Shown piece by piece: positions 38,801 through 53,800 of a stretch of DNA of 64,000 bases (position 1 is its first letter; each line of letters starts with the position of its first letter). This DNA is from Antedon mediterranea (taxonomy: Eukaryota > Echinodermata > Crinoidea > Comatulida > Antedonidae). Under the pieces are notes generated by a model. That model saw only the letters and a program-made list of their open reading frames with translations, ran no database searches and was not told the origin of the DNA. The stretch covers positions 3,547,001 to 3,611,000 of the forward strand of contig NC_092671.1 in assembly GCF_964355755.1 (NCBI RefSeq), read 5' to 3'. Made by a program: the position numbers and the translations under genes.

Positions 38801-41800
38801 AGGCCTATACAATTTGAAAGTGTTTATAGGCTAAAGCTCTGTATACACTATCAAACTTTATGCGATAAAAACCAAATGTGCCCATATATGGACATGATGA
38901 TGTCATACCACTACCATGTTTGGGGATCACTACCGGGCACACCACACTAGTTTGATAGTGTAGACAGAGCTGTTCGACAGAGCTTTAGCCCGTGAGTAAA
39001 TTTAAGTTAGGTTAGAACTTCTGACCAATCAGTCTTTGTCATTATTACACTGTTTTATGGACAGACGCGCTGGTCTAAAATTCCGGGAGGAAAGGTATAT
39101 ATAGGCCTACAAGTATAAAAAACCGCAATAGAATAATTTGAGGTCACGTGGGAGTACCTGGATAAAAAACGTTTCAAGTTGTTCTGTTTTTCATAAAACC
39201 CGGGGATAATAATTGTCGTTGCGTGTTTGATTTTCATACCTGCAATTTTCGATATAAACGGTAAACAAATTGAATTTACACTTAAGTTGATATGCGTGCT
39301 GTTGACATAAATATGGCGCGAATTCAAACAGAAATTGGCCAGTATTCGAAGAATGATAGTTTATTTATACCCCTCGGTTAATCTGATGATTTAATAAAGA
39401 TTGTAGAATTACTCACAGGTACCAAACGCACTTACAAACCAGATTTAACTGCTGATTATTTCGTTCTGATCTTTGTAAAATCAAGGGTATTTTTTAAGTT
39501 GTCGGTAAGAGGCCTACCCTACATTTTGTGATCGTTGAAAAAGAATTATATTATGCCGTCCCGTGACATGATTTCAATACAATGAGTTGTACTAAGTAAG
39601 GACATCAATTCATTCGTACTTTATTTACATCAACTATTGTATTTGGAACATTCACCGATCCACCAGTACCAGCAATTAACAATGAGTCCCAGTTTGCTAC
39701 TATACCGTTATGATTACTAGGGGCCTATATCTATTTTTTTTTCAGTTCATAGACAAATTCCGTAATACCAGCATCACATTTGAAACACATGGAGCCTGTA
39801 TCATAGACCTTAGTCTAACTCTTAACCATAATAACCTTTCATTATACTGACATCACATCCCATGGGATTCTGTATTACGGATTTTTCCTATGATACTGTC
39901 GAAATATTGTAGATAATTATTATTATGTAATAATTACTAATGCACTAATTATTACTATACCTCAACATTATCAATGTTTTATCATACCTAATCAATTCCT
40001 AACAACAAGAAGAGCAAGGTATATTATCTTTTACAATACTGGTAAGAAGTAGAATAACTTTAAAAACTGTTTACATTATTGGTATCTTCTTTTGAATTGC
40101 GAAACGTTTTATTCTCTCTCCATGCCTTATGCAATTTAATATATTATTAGTCAAAGTTTTTGAAATCCATATTCTTTAAAAAAAATCTAAACTATATCCG
40201 ACAGTTGTGACATGACCCTCTCACAGTTTGGCGCCGTTTTCAATACACGAGGGATTCACGCGCTGACCGTTGATGGAAAAGAAGTCAACATTGGCCTAAT
40301 ACGGTAGAATTAGAAAAAAACATAAACTAATAAATTTAATAAACAAATTAAACGATTTAATTTGACGGGGATGTTGTGAAGTGGGCTGTTTTCGAGAGAA
40401 TAAGGACACAAGATGGAACAGCATCTGTGCATCGTTGATGTATGAGTAACTATGATTGTAAGTTCAGGTAAAAAAATATCGGATGCTATTGATGTATCTA
40501 GTTGGTTAATTAATTAGTATATGATCACTCTACGTTAATCATTTTAATGAGACATGACAACTTGAAGCGGTTTAGTGGAACTCGAATTAATGATTGGCTT
40601 TTCGTCGTCGACATCTGGAACTAGTTTTCGATTATGACAGTGCCCCAAAAAAAGCAACGTAATAACGTGCTTTCCTATTTATTAATTGAATCATTACTTT
40701 ATTTAAAGAAAACCGAGTACCTCAATAAACCACTTAGAATAAGATTTATAGTGGTACACATATAACGATTACTCCTAATTTAATTTAGCCTAACAATTAG
40801 CATTCTCTTAGAGCGAAAACCCACGATGCACCATATTAGAACGCATGTAAACGCTGACTTTTAAAACCCTTTTTTTGGCCTAGATTGTTTTAGGGAAATT
40901 AGCAATGTCAGTCGACGTTACGTATAGTTTTAATGCCATGGGGATGTTTTATATTCTTTCTCTTTATGATTAATGTGAATATTTAGATGTGTTTAATTTT
41001 ACTGTACAGTTTTTATATGTGTCTCCTAAGGGAGGTGAATAAATTAGAATTTTGAATTTGAATATTAGTTCAATTTGTATTAACATTTACTTTAGATTTC
41101 CAAGATGACTTTTATATTTTGTTTTGAGCCAAGTTGCCTCTAAAAGGCAGAGAATATTCTACGAGTTGGAACATAGTGACGTCTCATGTAGGCCCTGGTT
41201 CGAATCATCGTTGAGTCAATGTCATCTTCAAATTGACGAATGATTGCCTCTATGTATCATCCACCCACTCCATGCCCAAGAATAAATATTGACCCAATAA
41301 CCCTCGTGGGTGATTATTGGTATTGTGTGACAAAACTATGCCAATCGAATCCTTCAGATTAGACAGTATTCGGTCAAGTATTCGATATTCAAGTCTAAGA
41401 CAGTATATTGGTCTATCGAGCAACCCACGCCAACTGATTACTAATTGTTAAATTAAATACGTACAACCACAAAACAAATTGTCATTAATCCATATAAGAA
41501 TGCAATCAAATTAATAAAATAGAAAACAAATAATCGAAATATTACGCACTGTTAGAACAATTACATTTGCTTGAATAGTTAACTCGTTGATCGCGTGGAT
41601 TATTTTATTTATTTATTAATTTTGATAATTATCGAATGGCTCATTTAGTAATCCCAAAACGTCCAATTTACTTTTAGATTTAGACTTCGTTCCTCCCTTA
41701 TTATTATTGTTCTCTCTGTCTGGTCGGATATCTATAATTGTTTTATAGTTCTTTACGTTGCCTTCTCCGATTTAAAATAGTCATTTTTCCACTGGACTTT

Positions 41801-44800
41801 TGGCCTATAGGATATGTTTAAAAATATTGATGATTGTAGTAAGAAATTCCATTGCGTATAATAGGAGATGTTTCATACATTAGTTTCAGATATTTTCTCT
41901 CAGAGAACGCTTCATAGATTTCCTGTGTTATAATTGGCTGTCAGTGTAACGCGTTATTACCTTACGCGTATTGAAACGTCATAACACAAAATCATTAGAT
42001 TGACTCTCGAATGTATTGCGTAGTTGAAACGTTACTATAGCTATAATTCCCCATTGTTGCATGCCTTAAACTAACTGCCTAAAGTTTTACAATGTTGTTA
42101 CTTATTGAGGGCGTATTTTCAATGGTTCCCTGTATGTTGGTAGTTTACAGTGTTTGGTATCATCCACCGTTTCATATCAATTGCCACGTGTCTTTATGAA
42201 TCAATTTGTATTGCTGTTTATTTTGACCCATTGAATCATAAATATGTTTTCTCGGGAGATATCCTGCACGCGATCTACCGTTATGCAATCCAGATGAAGC
42301 GAGTTTCCTCTTGTTAATCAAAGTAATGTTTCTACGTTTAATGTTTTGAAATCGATACATTCCATTGCGGTTTCACAAGTTACCTAATGCAAATGATTTA
42401 GGTTGTAGACCTAATTTAAGAAGCGTTAGGTATTCCTTATAAAAATTGGTTGTATCGATGCATTTTCTTAAAAACACTATAGACCTACAATTTGTGAAGT
42501 TTTGTAACAATAATGCATATATTCAACCAGTTCATTTCTTGTCTTAAATGTACGTTTTATGGTTAAAAGAGAGAAACAATGCACTACCTAAGTAGCTCGC
42601 GTCGAATGTCCTCTCGCGGACGGTCTTAGGCCTAATAGGCTTTGTTGTGTAGGCCTAGCTGGTAAAGATCGGTAACATACGAACATCATACGCTAGCATA
42701 GTCCTAGCCCGGCGTTTTTCTCGTTGCTGAATTAATTGTCTTTCTTTATTTGGTAAAATCCGTTAAATACAAATTGGGGAAGATCTGGTATTTCCGCTGA
42801 AAATTTACGGTTCTTTTATTTGTTTAAAATTCATTTTCTAAAGAATTGTGCATTAAGAAAAGACATTAAAAAAAAAAAAAAATCCTCAATATGGTCATCT
42901 TTTATTCATCGATATTTTCCATAATAACCTACAAAAATTAAATATATCAGTCATGTCGCAATTTGTGTGTCTGTACCACTTAAATAGGACGTCACCATCT
43001 CAGTAAAAGCACGTTCAAAATTACAATTCATCTCGCTCACGTACTTTTTAAAACTCTTCTCTCTCTAATTAGATCGTGATTTGAATAGATTAAAAACACT
43101 TAACATTCGTGTCCCATGAGCGATTTAACTCGATCGAATCATTTTTAACAAGTGCCCCATCGTTGCTGTTGATATTCGTCAGTTCCCGTTGTCTACTTTT
43201 AATCCTTTTTATCGACAAATGAAATTTTCCAGAAATGTACAGTTTTTCTAAAGCTCTGTCTACACTGTCAAACTAGTTTGACAAACACGTGACAACACAC
43301 TCTTCTATTGCGGTTTTTATACTTGTAGGCCTATATATACCTTTCCTCCCGGAATTTTAGACCAGCGCGTCTGTCCATAAAACAGTGTAATAATGAGAAA
43401 GACTGAACCTGGCCAAAATATTGTATACATTTTATACATTTACTCATGTGATGTGCCCAAATATGGTAGTGCTATGACATTATCATGTTCATATGGCCAC
43501 ATCTAAGTTGTTTGTCACATAAAGTTCGATAGTGTGGACAAAGCTTAACTCATCTCAAGTCTAAAAGTGTATAATAAATTGCTTTTAACCTGCTCCAAGA
43601 CGTTTCAAAATCGTGAATAAAGAGAATAAAAGAATTTTTACGTTGGTTCTCCAGAGTTAATTTAAATTTCACATCCTTTTTTCACTCTTACTTTTTTGAT
43701 GCAGGAAATTCTGACGCTAATTTAGAATTCGTTACGCAACAGAATTAAGAATTAATTAAGTCATAGTAGAAGTAGTAGAAAGTAGTTTATAAAGTTTAGT
43801 TTGCAGAGGAATATGTAATGTAGTGTTTACTCATAAGAGCTCCACAGTCTCTTAAGTATGGTCAACCCGGTGATATAAACAATCTTATATTAGCATTTTT
43901 TATTCAAGAATATTTTGTCGTCCATAAATTGAAAATTCGACATTCCTTTGACAATTATACTTAATATACAGTAAAACATTAAGAGAAAAAAATGATTAAA
44001 ATAGGTAAAAAGATTAAAAACAAGATTGTTGAATACTTTATAAAATGTTAATTAACGTGTTGTGTACTATTGTTAAAATGAATATCAACATATTGCAAGA
44101 CGGATTCGTGGTACACATTATAGTCTAAAACCAGAACAATGAAATAAAGGATGTGTATTATCTTTCATAAAAATGTAGGCCTACTTATTGTCATGTTTTT
44201 GCACAAATGCCCAGTCTAATGAACGTAGGAAATAATTGGCCTATACATTAATATAAAATAGCGTAACCCAATTAAAGAAATCAATTAAAAATGCATACGA
44301 TTCTTGATAAAGGTATCTCTATAAAATAAAAGGGAAGACATTTTCAACCTTGCATTACAAATCACAATCGCGAGAAAGATTAAAGGAAACTCCACTGGAC
44401 CATGCTCCAAGCTAAGCTCATGTATTTACATTTCAACGTTCTGTCATTCGTCATAAAACGGTCAACTAATGCTTTTCTGCCTGAAGGGTATTTAGAACAG
44501 TTGTAGGCCTACATTCTACACATTACCAAAGTTGTCAACATACAAATCATACAGTAGATTGTCAATGATACTTTGATACTTCGTATTCATACATAACAAT
44601 TCGCCTACAGGCATTTTAGTAGAAGGGGAAGGGGTAATAACTATTCAATCAATGGTCACCCTAACCTTTCTCTGGCCGCCTGCCATATCGATCAGAAAAA
44701 AGGAAGAGTGAGAGAGGGGGAAACTAGTCACATGCGTTCACATTTCAAGGTCCTGTCAGGCTGTAATCGTCCCTGGTCACGTAGGGTCACTGTAAAATCT

Positions 44801-47800
44801 TTGCCTCTTACTGTTTATGGCGTATTAGGCAATACACCAGGGAACGATGGGGTACTGAACGATTGATTTTAACGTCCCACTGACAATGTGTTGAAAGATT
44901 GATTGCAATTACATTAGTATTGTCAATTTGCTTATAGGTTTTATCGTGATAGGTTTAATGATAGAAGGGATGATAGTTAGAAAAACTGACAACGAATTCC
45001 ATTGCGGACGTCAATCTTAATTTTCGCGGCGTCTTAAAAATGTTTATATAAACAAAATATTTACGTTTTTATAAAATGCTAATTCCCCAAATTTAATTGA
45101 TTATTAGATAATGCTCCTTACTTGGTGTAAATGTGTATAACCCTGTGGAGATACATAATTAGTACTATGAACTCGAGTTCACACGATGTGGAAAGTATTT
45201 TTTTGGCACATTATCGTCATCTTTGTTCTCATGATTCTCACGATAGTCCTGGTCCTTCAAGGCCACCATAAATCATACAATCATGGTAAATTATGATATT
45301 GTCTTTAAAGAAAATATTTATTTATACGTGAAATAACTGTTTTGTGTCGGTGGAATGAAGTATAGGCCCACTGTAGAAAACTTGTTTGAAGTACAGTACG
45401 TTGTAACGGCTTGTTTATTCAGGTAGGGTTTCGAGTCCACCCTGAAGAACTTTCAATTATCATCCACACGTATAACTATTCTTAAAGGGTAGCTCCAGGT
45501 AAAACATTTATATTTTATATTATAATAAGATATAAACCTTTGCAACAACATTGATATTAACCCCACTTAGTTTTGTTCAGCGGTAAAGAAGAACGAAAAT
45601 CAAGCGTCTTTAAAAAAAGCGGGGGAATTTTAACGAGCATCAAAAGTGGGGACAATTTAACGAGCATCAAAAGTGGGGACATTTTAAACCCGGAGTTACC
45701 CTTTAAGTACAATGGATATTCCGAACATTCTACGTCAGATAAAATAACAATTTTTTTTAGAATTGTCGAAATGTATTCTCTTTCTTTACTTGGAGTTACA
45801 CTCCCAAATATAATTTATCTGAAAATAATCAGTCAATTTCTTATAGGGCCTAATTTAAATTGCACAAAATCGTCTTCCTATTTTTTTCTTCTTTACTTCT
45901 AATTGTTAACAAATTTGTTTTTGTTTATAGGCAGTGTCGCAAAATGTACAGTAGAAGGAGAAGTAATTAAATTGCCAATCCTAGCTGGAAATCCATGTAT
46001 AACTTGTATATGTAAGGTGAGTGCTATTATATCAATTTTGTATATACCTACTCAAGTGATTTGACCAATCACACGCAATGGGTCATCCGGAGTGTCGTTT
46101 ATGATTGGTTATAACTCGTTGCATGCAAGGGGAGAAAACAACCATGCAACTAAATCGACATTTACTTCAAACCTTCTAATATCTTAATTATAAGATTTGA
46201 ACATTGCATTTCAAAGAGTAACAATTGACAAAAATGATTGTTACATTATAGCTCTCCTGCAAAACAGTGTCAAACATTATCACCTTTCGCTGGATTATAT
46301 GCAATTTGTATTTCATAATTTTGTGAATAGGTATAACGTGCATTCATCATTTAAATTGTGTACAATTCTAAGCCTCACTTTTGAGTTGCTCGACTGTTTC
46401 AAACCACAATTATGCATAACTATAATAGTTTAATAAGTCAACTATTTAGAACCTAATCTCTTCTAAAACGTGTGTTTTACTGTCTGATTCAAACATGCAT
46501 GGATTATTGTGATGATGCGATGGAATAACTCATGTTTGGAAATATTAGTTTGATAACTAGAACTCGACCATTTTGAATTGTAATCTTTTCTAAAATATTC
46601 ATTAACATTTTTAGTACTTTCTTTCTATTGGATCAACGATTAAGAAACATTTCTCTTCTATGATATTAGGACCCAATTAAAATTACGTCAAGATTTTAAA
46701 ACATTTTAACAATTTAAATAAACTCGCGGTTTAATATTCCAGAACATGGACAGTAAAACCAGTAAAAATAATCAATTTAAATAAATATTCAATACAATAT
46801 TAGATTGCTTCAATTCAGTATTATGCTCTTAAACTCTGTCTACACTATCAAACTAGTTTGAAAAAAATTGTGATGTGCCCATATATGGACATGACATGAC
46901 ATCATCATGTTGATGTATGGGCATATCACATGTTTTTGTCACAAAGTTTGATAGTGTAAACAGAGCTTAAAAGGTTATGTTGCTTCGTTGCAAAAGTGTG
47001 ATTGTAATATCTCTTTTTCAACATACTGTTGTTTTATTTTGGTTGTAAAAATGCAGTCGGTTCTACAAGGTACCATATTGTATGGACATATCTACAATTT
47101 GTCCAGTATCAGTAATTTATCACACACGTCATATGTCTAGAATCGCTTACGACTGGTATCAAAAGAAAAGTCACATGTGACATTGTATCTACCCCAACCT
47201 TAAATATATATGACCTATGTTATGGAGATCGCGGAATTTATTTATGATCACTGGACAAATAATGCCATAAAACGTTAGCACTTCATACATAATTATACCG
47301 TAACTAATGTGACAACAATTGCCTTATAATGGTATACTTTTGGATGTGATAGATCCTTTTTATATATTCAATGGGCCATTTGATACTTATTCGTATGTTT
47401 GTATAGTAACATGTACAGAACGTCACGACAAATTCAAGCATATGTCACGTTGACGAATGTCTTTATGATGTAAAAATCTTATGACTATATTGACAGCACT
47501 TCACGTAAAATGTTGTTAAGTTAATGATAATGAAGGACTTAATTAATTCACACGTCATCAATAAATGACGCATTTACACGCGTGACTGTTTACTTGTTTT
47601 GTCTTTGATGTTGCAAAGTAAACTTTTGATTGGCAACAAGAAGAAAGCTGTCAAAAGAGATATTGGACGACTTTTTGAACGTCTTGTGATGCTGCAGACG
47701 TCCTGTGATGCTACGTGCAATAATTATACAATATAAATTAAAAATCCGTATAACTGTCTCTCCCTTTTCAAAATCTTCCTCTCATAAAAAAATACGAACA

Positions 47801-50800
47801 TAACCTTAGCAATATATTAATGTAATGAATTTTTTAAGAAAGCGCAAATAAGAATCGCTACCCTAGTCCCTACTTACCTATTGGTTAAATGAATGCCAAA
47901 TATTCAGTGCATTAAATATCTATCTATTATATGGAATTATGTAAACCTAGTCGTATCCAAGTGTCCGTGGAACCGTCCCATACCCCGGCAAGAGTTCGAC
48001 TCACTCGCCCCATGGACCAAGACTATATAGTAATTTTCATCTTTCGAAATGAGGCCGGGAATTCGATGGAATGGCGCTATACAAAATAGATATTAACATT
48101 ATTATCAATTCATAACAGCATTCAGATTTCTTTTCCAGTTAAACGTTAAGCGAAAGTTTCACACATTTAAAAACAAAATAGACAATAATGTGACTTGATT
48201 TACAGTTTACGTGCTTCAGTGACTTTTAAGTATTGTATTAAACCTCAGCTAAAAGACCTGTAGCAGATAAAATTCAACCCGTTGATCCTCACATTCCAGT
48301 ACTTTTGTCGCATCATTGCGTTTGTATTCAAAATTCCAAATAAAACCACAAATCCGTATATTAACTTCAAGTAATTTTTACCTAAATATTCTATATTTTC
48401 ACACAAATCCATCAATTTACAGTTGATTGTCCTTGTAATCGTATTGTGTATAGTTATATAGATAAAGGAAATTTAACAAAATTCTGAATTTTGGTTACAA
48501 TTATACTGTTATAATAAACGTTGATGGGTCACGTCGGCAAAATGAGACAATTTAAAATCTTTCTTTTAAAATAAAGCATGCGCTCAGATTGAACCTCAAC
48601 GAAATTCAAAATACAGAAAACGACAGAGGACGCGCTTGGACTAATGTGAAACATAGAAAATTCAAGATATAAATCACGAAGAAACAAGTTAACGGTATCT
48701 CTCCATGAGATAATCAACTTGAAAATAATAATTGAAACAAGTAATAAAAAAGCAAGTAAATAAACAACATTTTAAAACATTTTTCTAAGTAAGAAAAACA
48801 TAATTCTAACTGTTCAAAATAATATTGGCGGCGTTGGCATGTCATGGATCAATACTAAAAAATAATTACAGTCATCAATATAAAAATAACGTAATTTGAG
48901 AATTTAGAATAGAGCAGTATTGATTGAACAGGAAACGGTACACAAAGAAGAACAAAAGAAAACAGAATATAATATGTACGTTTGTGTTATTAGTTCGTTG
49001 TTTAAAGCCTTTAGGCCATAAAGTGGGCAAACTGTGCATTATTGTGATTATTTTTATTTCAATTGTGTCCGTCCTGAGCCACAAAAATGCTAAAATACCA
49101 CTGAATCATTCTATTTATTACGAATATAACCCCGGTGCAAACCTCGTTACATGTCTGATTGACCAGTTTCTTTCGTTTCAAAATTAGATTATCATTCTTA
49201 ATTGAATCGTTCCGTGATAACCACTAAAGATATGTGCGATTTAAATTGTAGACTTATGCCATTTGATGCTGAGGAAAATTAGTAAAAAGTACAAATGACG
49301 GGTCATCTTTAGGCCTAGCCTCAATGTGACACCCTTTTACAGGGACAGCATGCATCGAGTAATGTCCATGTCGGAGTGTCATTTTGCGATTAAATTATAG
49401 ATACTTTTGTATCGAGATTTCTTCAGTGAAAATTCCGTGATTTAGCATTACAACCTAATCCTTAATCTATCGTTACATGATACAGCCACCAAATGTGATG
49501 CACATAAGATGCTGTATTACCGAATGGTCCTGTGATACTGTGTTAATTTGTCGTTTGTGGAGATACAGCACTGATAATCTGCAATTCAGGCAGCCCGCAG
49601 GTTGTAACGCCTACATTTATACATTATCATTTTCACTTACGATATTGTATTTTACTGAGAAAACGGGATAGGCCGGCTTTACTGGCCATAATCGCATAGA
49701 GAGGGATGTCTTTTAAAGTGCATTGTATGTATACTGCTTGTTATACTTCTGTATATAAAATGTTTAAAAAAAAATGTTATAAATACTAGGCCTGACATAA
49801 TGTACCATCGATACGCCCACTAATTTGTCATTAATTGAAAATAAATGTGTGTTTGCTTTTCCCAGGATGTCTGTTAAATGTGAGTTACATTCTCAAACTA
49901 GACAACAAATGTTTCATACTTCTTTTTTTTAAATGTGTGCTACATTTTTTTAATGAATCTATCTTTACACAGAATATTTGTAATGAATTATTAACCCACA
50001 TAGCATGAATGGATATGGAGTTACTTATTTTACATCGATAAAGTGATATAATGCGCCTAAAACTCTGTCTACACTATCAAACTTTATGTGACAACATTTC
50101 TTATAATATATTTACATGATGTCATATCACTACTATATTTGGGCATAACACTACCATATTTGGGCACATCACACTTTTTTTGTCAAACTAGTTTGATAGT
50201 GCAGACAGAGCATTAGAACCAACTTAGAACATAGAAATAAATGTAGAGGGCGACATATTTACTTTGTATGATATGAATTCAATTATTTTCTTAAAGAATA
50301 TTATATAATAAAATGGTAAATGTATGGAATATAAATCATTATTATATACTATTTTAACAATTTCCACAATTTAAAACGCAACGTTTTGAATTGCGCAAAT
50401 CGTTAGATTCAAGTAAGAAGAATAATTTAATGTTGTAACCATTTTGTACAATACCTATAACATCTATGTTAGAATTGTGCATTCAATATTTTGTAAATAA
50501 TTAAAATCTTGATTGAAAATTTTGTATACAGAATAAAGAAATAGTTTGTAGAAAAGAAAGATGTCCGGATTTAAACGGATGTGCGTTGGCAGTTAGCAAT
50601 CCGAATACGCAGTGCTGCACCCAGTGTAAAAGTGAGTTTTTTCTTTTTCTTAAAACATTATGTTGACGCGTTTGCAAACGCAATTAACGCGTCATGTTTA
50701 ACTTAAACGCATCATACATTCTCCACAGTGGACAAAATACAGTATGCGTACATCATTTACTGCATCAAACAGAAAGTTGATTGTGTTCACACGACGAGTC

Positions 50801-53800
50801 TTGTATGCCCACTCTCGTATCTCGTTAACTCCGATATAACTTCGATAGGTTTAAGGTACACCTTAATTTAACTCCGATACCGGTAGCTCTAGCAAAGCGC
50901 TTCCATTATTCTCTAATTTATCGGCACGGTCAACGTGCCGATAGACAAATGACAAAATACCACTCACGGCTGCCGTGAAGGTTGACCGTGCCATGTGTTT
51001 TAAATGCAGAAGTGAAATTTTAATTTTAAGTGCTTTACTATTAGATTGCCAGTACATGAACTTGTCAAGCAGAAGTATCTATAGTCTTCCATCCGACATT
51101 TAAACATTATTTAACATTAATTTATCGATATTTTTCCAGTGGTGTTGTTTAAACATTCACACGTTATAAACTTCAGCTCGTTCCCAAGTGACATTGCAAA
51201 TCTAAGAAGAACACAAATCACTGGAAATTTCAATTATAAAAAAATTGACGTGATTTAAATCTTTTTTAGACAGCAGTCAGTGAGTTTTTTCTGTCATTTA
51301 AATGATGCGTGGATCAAGCATTACCATGACAACCGCACATTTTACAAAAGTTTACCGACGAACGTTCATGTTTAACATGATGTTGCAGTATTGAAATTAA
51401 ACCGCGAAACGCCCAAACAACTAGTGTACAAGAGAGAGGTGATCTCTGAATTACATTTTAATGAATTATTTAATGGGAAAAGTAGACAGGATTCACTTGC
51501 CATGATTTTACAAAATTTGAATATTTCTTCTGATGACAAGTCAAGAACTTTTAAATAAAATTCATAAAAACCACTCTGCATTTACCGTAAAACAATTGAT
51601 AAACGCCGTGCTGTGGTTACACCATATTTTTAAGGTTTTAGTGCGGGGGCGACGCTTACTGCATTTACCGTAAAACCATTGATAAACGCCGCGCTGCCAT
51701 TACAAATTTTGTTTAGGTTTCAGTGTGCGGGGCGGCGCTTACAGTATGCTACGTTTACCGTGAACGATTGATAAACGCCGCACTTTTGTTATAACGCTTA
51801 TTTAAAACTGTTTTATGGTTTCAGTGCGCAGGACTTACTTGGCGGTGGCGCTTTAATTTTGATAGTCGCGGTTCTTATTTTTTTTGTGTACTGTTTAATA
51901 AGTTCAAGATATATCGGGCATAAATGGTGTTTCTTCATTTTTGTTTTCACAGGAAACATTTTAAATATCAATATTATGCCTTCAATCAAACCCAGTATCT
52001 TATTTTCTATTTCGCAGGTTGTTCGTTTAATGGCGATCATTATAAAAGTGGTGATGTTTGGTTTCCAACGTCCAATTCCTGCCAACAATTCCAATGTCAG
52101 GTCCGTTTGAAACTTTGAAAGTGTTTTACTGTTTGTTTTTAAAATATTATATAATTATTATTTATTTTTGAACTCGTTATCGTTCATATTTAATTAGTTT
52201 GTTGTAATTTTTATTTCAGGAAAGTATGGTGACCGCATCAAGAGTGCAGTGTTTTAATCTATGTAATAATCCTATTTATATTGAAGGACAATGCTGTCCT
52301 TATTGTGAAGGTAAGTAACTTATTAAGCAACCACGTTTGTTATCAAACTACTAAGAAACAAACAACACTGCAGTGACTGCAGAAAATAATAGACTATTAA
52401 ACAATGACGATGATATTTTCTCTACATTCAATCATGGGAATAGTAAAATTACAATAACTTTAATCTTCCTTGATTCAATCAGCTTTTAAGAATAGATTTT
52501 TGGCTGACACAGTGTTATTAGGCCTAAAACAATTCATTTAAAAAAATTATAAACAGCGGTACTCTAAATTATCATGTTAAGTTAATAGGCCTATATTGTT
52601 TTCTGTGGTGAGTGGCATTAGTATGTTTGTTGCTGATGACCAGTAACTATTGCACGCCAAGCCAAGTATTTAGCATATGTTGGTCTTTTTGGATATGAAG
52701 TATTGAATCAATTTGGATGGAAATTTTGCTTCCGAGGACGCGTCCTATTGTTGTTGGATCAATTTATCGTCCACCAAGTCAATCATATAAGCTATTTATT
52801 GACTCGTTTGAAAATATATTGGCTGCTATTCGACCAGATGTCGAAGTTATTGTCCTTGGTGACTTCAATATTAATTTGAAAAATGAATCTGCATCAATAT
52901 ACAAAATGTTAGAAACAACTCTTGAAACTTTTAGCTTTACCCATCTGATAAAGGAACCAACTCGAATTACTAAGTATACATCAACAGTTTTAGATATTAT
53001 CATATGTAACCATTCGCAAAAAATTTTGCAATCGGGTGTCATCCATGTAGGCATTAGTGACCACAGCCTAACGTTTTGTACTCGTAAATCTTTAAAATAT
53101 AAATTTAACCAACATAAAACTATCAAAATTCGTTCACTTAAGAACTACGATGTTAATATTTTTAATGAGCAATTGACACAATCTGATTGGTCGCCTGTTC
53201 TCGATTCATCAGATGTGGACTTTGCCTGGTGCTCTTTTAAAAAAATATTTTTGTCTCTTATAAACAGAATGGCTCCTCTCAAACAGGTGCGCCTAAAACA
53301 AAAATCTGAAGAGTGGATGACACCGGAAATATTAAGTGCCATAAAAGAAAGAGACTCGCTATTAAATAAGTTCAAGAATAACCCAAATAGGCCAGACCTT
53401 TACGATGCATTTCGTAAGTTACGTAATCGCATACAAAAGGACATAAAGAAAGCAAAATCTGAATGTTTTTTAAATAAGGTAGAAGTTAACAAAAATAATC
53501 CCAATAAACTCTGGAAATGCCTTAAAGATTTGGGATATAAAAATAAGCCACAAAAGGGTAGCACTGTTTCGTCAGATGTTAATGGGAATCTTTGCCATAA
53601 TGAAAGCGAAGTTTCAAATTATTTCAATAAATACTTCGCAAATATTGCTTCCGATTTAATGAAGAAATTGCCTTCTCCCAGTAACCTTTTTAGTGTGGGT
53701 TCGAATGCCTTTAAAAATTACTATAATAGCAAAATCAAACATGTTTCTGGTTTTTCTCTCGAAGAAATTGACGAGAGCCTTATCGAAGAGGAATTGAGAA

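Noticed and set aside
48875-49187. Overlapping hydrophobic frames on both strands
   Set aside because: Overlap each other almost fully and arise from T-rich/A-rich low-complexity DNA.
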